Assembly: GCF_020882245.1 (NCBI RefSeq)
Contig: NC_083599.1
Location: 75,375,745-75,439,744, forward strand
Origin: Rhopalosiphum padi
Taxonomy: Eukaryota > Arthropoda > Insecta > Hemiptera > Aphididae
Length of the DNA: 64,000 nucleotides
Direction of reading: 5' to 3'
Below the pieces are notes generated by a model that saw only the letters and a program-made list of their open reading frames with translations, was not told where the DNA came from and ran no database searches. Position 1 is the stretch's first letter; every line of letters begins with the position of its first letter. Positions 36,673 through 46,037 of the stretch are shown here, one piece after another. The position numbers and the translations under genes were made by a program.

Positions 36673-38002
36673 CAGGGTGGGGCGTGGTTACTTCCTTATT
36701 TTAAAAAATCATAACACAAAAATTATTGGCAATATTGATTTAATTATTTTTTCTGTGTATAGAAGTACATTTAAAGTTTTATTTTATTTGGTTTTAAAAA
36801 CGACATCTCGAAGGTGGCCACCGTTCTCATCAATGCACTGAGATAGTCGGAATTTGAAATTGTTGTCCACTTTTCCAGCATATCTGTGCTTATGTCACCG
36901 ATAGCATCACGAATATTGTTTTTGAGATGACGAAGGGTCTTTGGACGATCAGTGTATACCGACGATTTAAGGTAGCCCCACAGGAAAAAATCACATGGGG
37001 CTAAATCTGGCGATCGTGCTGGCCACTGAAGATCACCTCTAAGAGAGATGAGCCGTTCGGGGAAGTATTCACGCAAAATATTCATTGACCTTCTTGCCGT
37101 GTGAGCTGTGGCGCCATCCTGTTGAAACCACACTTCCCCTACATTCATTTCTTCAAGTTTGGGCAGAAAAAAATCCACAATCATGCTGACATAACGTTCA
37201 GAATTGACCGTAACTGCTTTTTCGTTCTCTTCAAAGAACCATGGGCCAATAATGCCGATTCTGGATATTGCACACCAAACAGTCACACGTTCTGTATGCA
37301 GAGGCTGCTCATGAAGTTCTCTCGGGTTAGTGGGGCTCCAATATCGCATGTTTTGTTTGTTCACACATCCTGAAATATGGAAATGTTCCTCGTCACTAAA
37401 GAAAACAAGGGCGTCCTGAGGCAGGTTTTCGAGGAAGGCTTTACATGCATTTTTTCGCGCAACGTAATCGCGTGGATTAAGTTGTTGTACCACTGCCAAT
37501 TTGTATGGGTGAAAATTAAGTTCCTCATGAAGAATTCGTCTCACTGTGCGACTAGAAATCCCTAAAGCAGCCGAATGTTTGTGTGCAGATCGCCTAGGGG
37601 ATTTCAAAATCGCCGCCCTTACCCTTTCGATGTTTTCTGGCGTCCTGACGGTTCTGGAAGGTCCATTATGTTTCTTCTGTACACTACCGGTATCCCTAAA
37701 CTCCGGATTTTAAAATTTCCTATTTTACTCCAGATTTCCGATCTGGCACACGACCTACAGGTGCGATATTGAAATGGTTTCTGAAAGCACACTGAGTTGC
37801 GATGATCGAACGGCTGAAAGAAAAGTAGGCCTCCACGGCGAACGCGCGCTCTTGCTTTGTCCACTGCATTGTTGACACTGAACTAGTCATAACAAAAACC
37901 TTAGATAACGTGCTTTCGAACAAGCCATAAACCAACGCTCTACTATTAATAGCCGCTCAGTTGCGAGAGTTTCAGATAAGGAAGTAACCACGCCCCACCC
38001 TG
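36673..38002 (-). mobile_element. Tc1/mariner-superfamily transposon inside polymerase copy 2
   Basis: The element starts CAGGGTGGGGCGTGGTTACT and ends in the inverted complement AGTAACCACGCCCCACCCTG, flanked by TA (36671-36672 and 38003-38004). It is 1,330 bp, a normal size. It interrupts the polymerase exon that codes for the residues just after motif C. One transposase gene with a frameshift lies inside. Confidence 0.96.
36771..37889 (-). pseudogene. mariner-type transposase with an N-terminal frameshift
   Basis: The main frame (36771-37607, 278 aa) carries ISSRTVRRILHEEL (HTH), FFSDEEHFHISG (first Asp), WFQQDGATAHTA (second Asp) and WPARSPDLAPCDFFLWG (third Asp). I count 36 residues between the second and third Asp, so it is not the classical DD34D spacing. 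The true start is probably the ATG at 37889 (MTSSVSTMQWTKQERAFAVE, a DUF4817-like N-terminus). That frame is lost near 37,715-37,745 and resumes in a second frame before joining the main one, so at least one indel has occurred. Transposition by cut and paste at TA. Confidence 0.88.
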
Positions 38003-38515
38003 TACCATGTTTCAACTGAAGATTTCTACGAAGATCTTAAGAACAAACCTGGTCTATTAGAGTGTATGGATACATCGAGTCTACCTCAAGACCATCCGTG
38101 CTATACTTCTGCACGGAAAAAGGTACCTTGGCTATTCTCCGATGAAACCGATGGGCGTCTTATTAGCGAGTTCTGTGCATTGAAGGCAAAGTCATACGCT
38201 TATGTTATAGCTGGAGATGAGATAATCAAGGCTAAAGGGGTTCGAGGACATGTGGTTAAAAATCATATGTCTTTTGATGACTATAAAATGTGCCTATTTT
38301 CCACTGATGAGGGTGATCACAACCCCTACAGAGAAAATGTATCTATTCGATCATATAACCATGAAATAAAAACAATAAGGACTAGAAAGCTGGCTTTGAA
38401 CAGATTTGATGATAAAAGAGTTGTGTTAAATGATCGAGTACATACTTTAGCACATGGTCATTTTAGGAATAAAATTGTAAAATATTGCATGTTTATTTTA
38501 CGTATTTGTGAATAA

Positions 38516-38841
38516 TTTAAAATGTATTATATATTTTATAAAATAATTCAATATGTATTATATATTTTTGTAAAATAATTGCATGTTTATTTTACGTATT
38601 TGTAAATAATTTAAAATTATTATATATTTTGTAAAATAATTCAATATGTATTATATATTTTTGTAAAATAATTGCATGTTTATTATATTATACTTGTAAA
38701 TAATACAATATGTATTTTATATTTAGAAAAAATATTTATGTTTCTATATTTATTTATGAATTACGCTTATAAATGATTGTATATCAGGTTATATTTGGAA
38801 AAAAAAAACATTGTTAAAATATAATATTCGTTTATTACATA
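38516..38841. repeat. A+T-rich tandem repeat after the polymerase pseudogene
   Basis: A unit of roughly 90-110 bp made of TATTATATATTTTTGTAAAA, TAATTGCATGTTTATTTTAC and TTGTAAATAATTTAAAA repeats about 2.5 times between 38,480 and 38,730. It then fades into plain A+T-rich DNA up to the retroelement LTR. No gene. Confidence 0.6.
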
Positions 38842-39078
38842 TGTTGTAATGTTGTATATATAACGGAATATACGAGGCGGGAGTCAACAAATACCGATTC
38901 GACAAAAATTAGTTATTAAATTGTCAACGGCGATGACGGAAACGGAGTGATTGAGCAGTCGTGGTGTGTTACGGCTAACAACTGTTTTATTAATTATTTA
39001 ATATCTTTAAATTATTTCGTTGTGTTATTATATGCTTATTTTATTTCAATTAATATAACTTTGTTTTTCTTCTCATAT

Positions 39079-39094
39079 CGGGGTACGCACCCCG
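39079..39094. promoter_or_regulatory. Perfect GC-rich hairpin in the LTR
   Basis: CGGGGTACGCACCCCG forms a 6-bp stem with an ACGC loop. It lies just upstream of the three-hairpin cluster and is the most G+C-rich word in an A+T-rich region, so it is likely an RNA structure of the LTR transcript. Confidence 0.5.
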
Positions 39095-39149
39095 TAAGCG
39101 TTTGTGGCGAGGAAACACAGTAGAAAATAGCAAGACACTATAATACCTT

Positions 39150-39358
39150 ATTTCTCTTCCAGTACTCGTTATCGTGGTCAGTTGAGAAATAGTACGATTT
39201 TGTCCAGGTTAAAGAGATCTCACTCTCAAACATCCAGTACTCGTTATCGTGGTCAGTTGTTTGAGAGTAAAGCAACCTCAGAGTTGTAACGTATAAACCC
39301 TGCGAGGTATTATTAAATAGTCCTTTGCGCAGTACTCGTTATCGTGGTCACCAAAGGA
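39150..39358 (+). promoter_or_regulatory. Three stem-loops with the same 21-nt loop and different stems
   Basis: The words CAGTACTCGTTATCGTGGTC (plus A) occur at 39160, 39235 and 39330. Each is framed by a different inverted repeat: ATTTCTC/GAGAAAT (39150-39190), ACTCTCAAAC/GTTTGAGAGT (39222-39268) and TCCTTTG/CAAAGGA (39321-39358). The loops are identical while the stems differ but stay complementary, the pattern of selection on RNA structure. Position (LTR, upstream of the primer-binding site) suggests a packaging, dimerisation or translation signal. Confidence 0.8.
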
Positions 39359-39471
39359 TTGTTGAGTAAGCGCTTACCGCAGGTGTCGGTACTACTTGTT
39401 TGACGGTTTGGGAATCGGATACCGAGATACCTATTTTATACGTAAACCATCGCGTGACGTATACGACAAAG

Positions 39472-39483
39472 TGGTGCCCAACG
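39472..39483 (+). other. Primer-binding-site-like sequence
   Basis: TGGTGCCCAACG, three bases after the inferred LTR end, has the TGGNGCCC form that pairs with a tRNA 3' end to prime minus-strand synthesis. I cannot assign the tRNA. Confidence 0.6.
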
Positions 39484-39848
39484 TAGGCTCGTTACTTCAC
39501 GGGATTACCCTGATACATTAGTTTAAAATTTTTGTGTTTTTAAACAGAAGTTTAGTTTTATTGTTTTATTTTATATTTTTTTTTTATAAAGTAAGCTTAG
39601 TAAAAAAGTGCACGCACAGTGAGTAGAAGTGCATTTACAAAGGATATTATCATTTTCAAGAAAAACTCGAGCCAAAATATCAACTCAGAGCGGAAATAAG
39701 TCAACTAACAATAATAAGGTAATAATAATAAAAAAAAAAAAATTATATACACATATTCATATAAAAAAAGTTAATCGACAAAATTTATAAAACCACCTTT
39801 CATAAAATAAAAAATTCTTACTAAATAAATACAAATCCTCATGCCTTA

Positions 39849-40319
39849 ATGAATGAATTAAAAAATACCAAATCGGACATCTCAATTTCCATTAATAAAG
39901 CCACAGACATTTACATTTTAAAGAAAGAGGATCTTATAAAATATTGTAAAGCAAAAAAATTAAATCCAACTGGTAAATCGGCAGATTTAAGATCTAGACT
40001 TAGTCGGTACATAAGAGGTATTTTGAACCCAGACGACGTAGAAAATACACTGAGCAACGAAGAACGTACAGAAATTTTAAATAAAGCAATAACCGGGAGA
40101 ATTGATCTTGATAAACTAGTAAATGAGGCAGGGTTACCCGTTTTAAGTCCTGAACCCGTCCAAGACAATACAAAAATTACAAATAAACCCACTTATACAG
40201 CTACAGACAATTTAAAATTATTTGACAATCTAAATAATAGTGTTAATTCATATTCAAATAAAATTCAAGACATTTTTAATTCAACCGAATTTGTAATGTG
40301 TTTTATGTTATTATATTAG
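39849..40319 (+). pseudogene. N-terminal part of a retrotransposon gag-like protein with a SAP-like motif, truncated
   Basis: The 156-aa frame begins MNELKNTKSDISISINKATD. Residues about 25-60 (LKKEDLIKYCKAKKLNP...SADLRSRLSRYI) resemble a SAP DNA-binding motif, which occurs at the N-terminus of some insect Ty3-like gag proteins. The frame ends in an unrelated hydrophobic tail (about the last 12 residues), where the element is cut off. No capsid or zinc-knuckle region remains. Upstream an LTR and primer-binding site support the call. Confidence 0.55.
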
Positions 40320-41138
40320 AGTTATTCATTTTTATTTAATAATGTTTGTAACAAAAATTATTATTAGGTAATAATTATTTAGATACATAAAGTACATCAA
40401 AAATGTGCGCAATACACGTTATAAAATTGTTCGGACTATAATATTTTATACAGATATAAAGTATACAATTTTTAAATCATAGGTAGGTATTTATAATATT
40501 AAAATTAAATTTTACTTAGTTTCCACATCACACCACGTCTTTTAAAGGTTTAAGCATTACCTACCTACTAAATGTAATGTCACTACAGAAATTATTTTTA
40601 ACTTAGCTTTTTATACACGGAGTTATAACGAAGTGTTTTTGTATATTATATACGTCTACACAGTTTTAAATTATAATAGCATAATTAATAATTATACATT
40701 GATACTATAATAATACGAGTAAGCGCTAGATACTCAGTAATCACTAATCAGTACGGAGACAGACCACTGTATTACTGCAATACAATAGTGGCTAGGAAAC
40801 AGGTTGTACTGATAGTGGTTATTCGGTTCGGTATCGCCGTATCGGTATTCGGTACTCGCCAGTCGCCAGTTCACCACTCGGTAAATAATGACTAATGATA
40901 TGATAATAAAAAAAGTACCGAAAGGAACGATGGAACGAGTCATTTGGAATCGTTCCTTCTGTGAACCTGAAGCGAAAGTAACGATTCACTAAAAGGAACG
41001 GAAATTCCCATCACTATTAGGGCAGCAGATGGACTAAACAGACACCGACTCTTTAAGTCAGGAGTCTCTATAATAGGTGGTGGGGGGGGGGGGGCATTTT
41101 TCAATATTAATGGATTTTGCTGGAATGTGAGAGGTGGT
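40320..41138. other. Noncoding spacer including a hAT-like terminal piece
   Basis: No gene seen. Near 40,905-41,020 the sequence has GGAACGATGGAACGAGTC and ends AAAAGGAACGGAAATTCCCA followed by TCACTA; read inward from the right it begins TAGTGATGGGAA, a terminus typical of some hAT elements. I found no partner left end. A run of 13-14 G lies at about 41,081-41,094. Confidence 0.4.
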
Positions 41139-41142
41139 TTAA

Positions 41143-44100
41143 CCCTTTGTCGACCGACGGTACATGTAAGTACCATCACTTTTAAAATATATATAAAATC
41201 AATATGATACAATTTGTACGTTATTTCCCGTCGGTACTCTACAGTACCACTATATCTATCGAAAAAAAAAAAAGTAAGACATAATTCTATTTAATAACTA
41301 CGTAACGACTATTTTTGGATGGGATTTTCTTGAAATCGGTATCGGGAGATTACTCGTACAATATTATCGTTTATATTTATCAATAATCATTGCATTTAAA
41401 TTATAAAACGGCAATTATGTTGGCATGTGTGTGTAGATTAATTATATTACTCGGTTAAAATGTTTTTATATAGATTTCATGTTTATAATGCGATTATAAT
41501 CAATTGGACTTGTGCGTACCGTCGGTCAGCAAGTGTCGTCGCGTCTGACGCGTCGTGTTTTCGTGTCTGTAGCGTTTATTGTCGCGTACTCGCTTGCGTC
41601 GTGTGTTTGTCGTTTTGATCCATTATTATTTTATAATTTGATCATTAAATTGCCGTACAAATATGACTAATATTAATGAAGACGAAAATATACATAACTG
41701 GCTAAATGAAGAATTTCCATTGGATAATAACATGCTAACAGATGAAGAGATCTCGGATGATGAAAATATTGATTGCGAATCAGATAATGATTTTAGTTTA
41801 CCCTATGTTGATGAAGTTGCCGAATCGATGGAAAATAATCCCTTCGACAACTATTTAGTAGTTTTGGATACTGACGTACAATCACATTTACCCACTGTAG
41901 AAACTCAAGAGCCAGTCGTTATAAATGTACCTGCGACTCCGGTTCCAGGCCCATCTACTAACTTTCTGCCCCAGTAAAAAAAATTAAAAAAAACTTATTA
42001 CAGACAAATAAAAAAAATAAAAATCAAAGTTCGGACTCTATAACTTCCTCAATAACTACAAATACTGACGAAACTGAAGAATCATATTATGAACCTAATC
42101 GAAAATGGTCTAAAAAAAATAAAACAACTGATATACCAAATTATTGCCTTCCAACTGGACCAGTAGATGAACTTTTTCATGGTGAAACGGCTACATCGGT
42201 TTTTCTTGAACTTTTAGACGGCTTTCTCGATCATCTTGTTTTTCAAACAAATTTATATGGTACTCAAAGAGATAAAATACTGAACATAAAACGACACGAA
42301 ATGTTGAATTTTATTGGAATTAATTTTTTTATGGGTTATCATAAATTACCTAGCTGGAAAAACTATTGGTCAACTTGTCCAGATCTTGGTGTTAATTTAA
42401 TATCTAGTACAATGCCACGAAATAGGTTTGATCTAATATTATCAAATTTACATGTCCAGGACAACACTTTAATTCCTCCAAATAATACAGACAAACTTTT
42501 TAAACTTAATCCATTGATTGATTATTGTACTGAAAAATTTTCTAAATCATATTATGGCACGAGGGAATTATCAATAGACGAGTCTATGATAGTTTTTAAG
42601 GGAAGAAGTAGTATGAAGCAATACAACCCCATAAAGCCGATAAAGCGTGGTTATAAAATATGGTGTATGTCTGATCAGAATGGTTATATAAACAATTTTA
42701 AAATATACCAAGGTAAAGATGAACAAGTGTCTGACGAATTCAAACATTTTGGGCTTGGAGAAAGAATCGTACTGCAACTGTCTAAAAGTGAGTGGCATAA
42801 AAATAGATGCTTCATTTTTGACAATTATTTTACGTCTATTCCTCTTTTAGAAAAACTTAAACTCGAAGGTTGTTTAGCTTATGGCACTATTCGACCAAAT
42901 CGTAAAGGTTTACCAAAATTGGCTGATGATACAAAATCTAAAAGGGGAACTTATGACTACCGCATATCTGATTTAGGTATTAGCGTCTTTAAGTGGAAAG
43001 ACACAAAAACTGTTCATTTTGCATCAAATTATCATGGATCTGAGGTAACAACAGTTTTACGTAAAAACAAAACTAGGGAAAAAAATAATGTCACATGTCC
43101 GCAAATTGTCAAAGACTACAATCGTTTTATGGGTGGCGTAGATCACGCAGATCAATTGCGCACGTCGTATGGAGTAGATCGGAAGTCAAAAAAATGGTGG
43201 CACAGATTATTTTGGGGTATTCTAGATATAATGTTCATAAACGCATTCGTAATTTATAAGGAACGGCATGGAAAAATACCACTTTTGGTATTTCGGCGTC
43301 AAGTTGTACAGGGCCTTTTATCTGAAAAAGAAGTTATTACTCCGTCTCGAGCACATTTATTTCAAAAACGTAAGAATACAGAAAACACTGAAGTACCGAA
43401 AAAAAGAAGAGGAAAACAGCTATCAGTTTCTAAAGACGTCAGGTTGCATAATCGAGGAATTCATTGGCCAAAATTCACTAAAAGTCGTGGTCGATGTGAA
43501 TTATGTTCATTTAAATATCAACTACAATCAAGACCGTTCTCAAAATGTTTAACGTGTAACGTTTTCTTATGTTGTAATGACAAGAAAAATTGTTTTGCTG
43601 AATATCATGACATAAACTGTAATGAATAATTTTTTGTCATGTATGCTCTTAATAATGTTAATAAATGAAATTATTATAACGATAGTACTTTTTTTATAAC
43701 ATATTTTATAAGGTATTCTAAATATTGAAAACCAAGTACATTTCTACAATTAATTACAGGACTTAAAAATTCTACATCAATAGCAACTTTTTAATAACTT
43801 GTTAAGTGTAATTTATTTTATACGATATTTTAATTATCGAAGACCTAGAACTTTTTTTAAATTTATTAAAAGGTATGGAAATTTATTTTTAAACTCAAAA
43901 TATAACCTCAGGTAAGAAAAATATATAAAATGTATCATAGATAGGGCCCAACGGTACTTATGAGTACCATGTTAAAATTGTGAATTTGACCGACGGTACT
44001 CTGTAGTACCACCATCGCAAGTCAAATTTGGGTTTTGAAAAAAAAAAAAAATGTTTTCTCTCTTTTTAAGTAAGTATAAAAAAAAATATTGGGTAAAAAA

Positions 44101-44143
44101 AATTTGAAAATTCATATTTATTTTATGGTTGGTCTACAAAGGG
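41143..44143 (+). mobile_element. piggyBac element 4
   Basis: TTAA at 41139-41142 and 44144-44147. The ends are CCCTTTGTCGACCGACGGTA on the left and CCCTTTGTAGACCAACCATA read inward from the right. Subterminal imperfect palindromes of the type CGACGGTACTNTGNAGTACC occur at about 41,153, 41,228, 43,953 and 43,990. The element is 3,001 bp and its transposase has one apparent frameshift. It is the only plus-strand piggyBac here. Confidence 0.93.
41663..43629 (+). pseudogene. piggyBac transposase of element 4, single frameshift near the N-terminus
   Basis: The acidic N-terminus (41663 onward, INEDENIHNWLNEEFPLDNN) reaches a stop at 41,975, but a different frame is already open upstream of it and runs without interruption to 43,629, so a 1-nt indel lies at about 41,950-41,970. 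Catalytic residues: LSIDESMIVFKGR, FIFDNYFTSIPLL and GGVDHADQLRTSY. The C-terminal Cys domain is complete (CELCSFKY...CLTCNVFLCC). Summed length of about 650 aa. It is otherwise well preserved, so inactivation is recent or the shift is a sequencing error in a homopolymer-rich area. Confidence 0.88.
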
Positions 44144-44227
44144 TTAAGGATATACATTATGAGTCGGCGCCATCTTGGCGACACGAGAGAATATGACATT
44201 TTAGACACAAAAGTATATCAGTTATTA

Positions 44228-44272
<45 letters not shown>

Positions 44273-44640
44273 CACTAATAGGCATTTTAAAACCTAACCT
44301 AACCTGCCTCTTTCAGAATATATATAAAGACGAGCAGTTAGTGTGAATTTCTATATAGTCATTTAGTTTATTAAATAAGGTGTAAGCTATTAATATATCG
44401 AATAATTCTAATGGTAGGGATTGTATCTTATTGTTAATCCGACGCCAAACGTCGGGGCGGCGACGGTAAAGTTTTTGCAAGGTATTGTGTGATTGTCGAT
44501 GAATTGAATATGGATCTGTGATGGTTTAAGGATATACATTATGAGTCGGCGCCATCCTGACGACATGAGAGAATATGGCATTTTAGACACAAAAGTATAT
44601 CAGTTATTAATGTGTGTGTGTGTGTGTTATTCACTAATAG
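44144..44640. repeat. ~100-bp direct repeat, each copy followed by a TG microsatellite
   Basis: TTAAGGATATACATTATGAG with the following ~80 bp (GTCGGCGCCATC..., TTTTAGACACAAAAGTATAT) occurs at 44,144 and again at 44,526, each running into (TG)n and then TTCACTAATAGGCATTTTAA. Between them lie ATATATATAAAGACGAGCAG (TATA-like) and CGACGCCAAACGTCGG. The arrangement resembles two tandem LTR-like or satellite units. The first copy starts exactly at the piggyBac-4 TTAA. No coding potential seen. Confidence 0.6.
44228..44271. repeat. (TG)n microsatellite
   Basis: An uninterrupted run of about 21 TG units inside the first direct-repeat copy. The second copy (about 44,610) has about 8. Confidence 0.95.
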
Positions 44641-44788
44641 GCATTTTAATATTATTAGTGGGCGGCCGGTCGGGGACAATAAGCAGATCGTATCTATTTT
44701 TGTATATTATTTCCCCAAGTATATAAGAGGGAACTATACGTTGTGAGAATATTCATATGATTATGTATATTATTTAGAGTGTACTTAA

Positions 44789-44820
<32 letters not shown>

Positions 44821-44864
44821 TTACCCTCACGATTCGATTCTAACCCATAATATTATATTTTTAA

Positions 44865-45030
44865 ATATATGATAACTGATAAAAATAATGTGTGGTAACT
44901 GATAAAAATAAATTATTAACTAATAAAAATAATGTGTGATAACTGATAAAAATAATAAGTGATAACTGATAAAAATTAATTATTGATAACTGATAAAAAT
45001 AAATTATTGATAATATATGATAACATGTGA
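44865..45030. repeat. Minisatellite of TGATAACTGATAAAAATAA units
   Basis: About seven diverged copies of a 22-32-bp unit around AACTGATAAAAATAA lie between an (AT)n run (44,790-44,814) and the Sola-like element starting at 45,195. No gene. Confidence 0.8.
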
Positions 45031-45547
45031 TAACTGAAAACGTATGTCGCGCACATACGCGATCGTTCGGCGGCGGCGGTGTTTGAATCCCCCATTTCAT
45101 ACTACTAGTTTCTAATTTTAAATCATGTTTATGAATGACTTTATTTTCTTTCATATTTTTATTTGTGTCTATATAAGCATTATTTTTATAATTTCGACGG
45201 TGTTTTGTAGAAAGGGCGTAACCCTCATAATTGAAATTGTTGAAGAGGAACATATAACTGCATGAAAAATACAATTTTTAACATACAGTTAGCGAAATTA
45301 TAATTTTAGAAAATTGAAAGAATATCGATTTCATAGATCATTATTAATTTGCAATACTTACCTGAAATAATTATGTAATTAGTATTTAAAACACATGATT
45401 CGAGGGTTAAGCCCATATTGCATTATGTATTATACAGAAGCCCTTTTGATTAAAATAATTTTTAGTGGTAAAAGCCCTTTATGTATTTTTTTTTCACAAG
45501 CCCTTTTTAACTTATCATAAAATATTATTATTTAAGTGGTATGTGCC

Positions 45548-45993
45548 CTTCTTACATAATATTATTTTTCAATAGTCTTTTTTTATTCAAATCATCACAT
45601 ATTAAATTATTATAAACTAAAATATAAACTTGAATAAAATAGTTTTTATTAATAATAATAGGAATTATAAAAATTAACATGAATAAAATAGTTTATAATA
45701 TAACAACAAACTTAATTATCAACATTTTATAATAAAAAATTAAACAATAACTTGGTTTGTAATATTAAAGGTATTCTTCTTACATAATATTATTTTTCAA
45801 TAGTCTTTTTTTTATTCAAATCATCACATATTAAAATATTATAAACTTGAATAAAATAGTTTTTATTAATAATAATAGGAATTATAAAAATTAACATGAA
45901 TAAAATAGTTTATAATATAACAACAAACTTAATTATCAACATTTTATAATAAAAAATTAAACAATAACTTGGTTTGTAATATTAAAGGTATTA
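45548..45993. repeat. 228-bp tandem duplication
   Basis: CTTCTTACATAATATTATTT through GGTTTGTAATATTAAAGGTA occurs at 45,548 and again at 45,776 with very few differences (a 20-bp indel near the start). It lies downstream of the Sola-like transposase stop codon. Near identity implies a recent event. Confidence 0.9.
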
Positions 45994-46037
45994 GGTAGGT
46001 ATAATAATAATAGTGATCTAAAAAATAATTTTTGATT

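Larger units (their letters stand above)
32400..38515 (+). pseudogene. Family B (protein-primed type) DNA polymerase, adintovirus/Polinton-like, copy 2, full span but broken
   Basis: Exon 1 (32400-32556) encodes two C2H2 fingers (CINCSSTF...H...H; CEKCSATF...H...H). Later exons give an acidic linker (to about 33,090), a degenerate N-domain, exonuclease I YADFEA (about 34,316), an endonuclease VII-like insert (CNLCSTVF...DHCHLTGKYRQTLCNTC), exonuclease II FFHNLTSYDSHF, motif A (NNLYGWAM at 35,688), motif B KLMNNSIFG (about 36,170), motif C MYTDT split by an intron at 36,592, and a thumb KAKGVRGHVVKNHMSFDDY. Breaks include frameshifts near 33,100, 33,240, 34,110 and 35,222, a stop after DHKKK at about 35,935, a stop near 36,370, and the mariner insertion at 36,673. 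Role in the family: replication of the element. Clearly dead. Confidence 0.88.
38850..40317 (+). mobile_element. Truncated LTR retrotransposon (5' LTR, PBS, leader, start of gag)
   Basis: A candidate LTR runs from TGTTGTATATATAACGG (38,850) to GTATACGACA (39,468), with TG...CA borders and inverted TGTTGT/ACGACA tips. It is followed after 3 nt by a primer-binding-site-like TGGTGCCCAACG. A leader with a splice-donor-like AATAATAAGGTAATA (about 39,715) and a gag-like frame at 39,849 follow. The pol region and 3' LTR are absent. The left LTR border is not proven because no second LTR is available for comparison. Confidence 0.65.

Noticed and set aside
41970..42005. gtaaaaaaaa...ttattacag looking like an intron in the piggyBac-4 transposase
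   Set aside because: It would be about 31 bp, shorter than any intron here, and splicing it gives the wrong frame. A 1-nt indel upstream explains the frame change better.
44290..44310. CCTAACCTAACCT tracts (also near 17,817, 19,050 and 48,645) as telomere remnants
   Set aside because: Only two to three TTAGG-like units each; too short to support an interstitial telomere.
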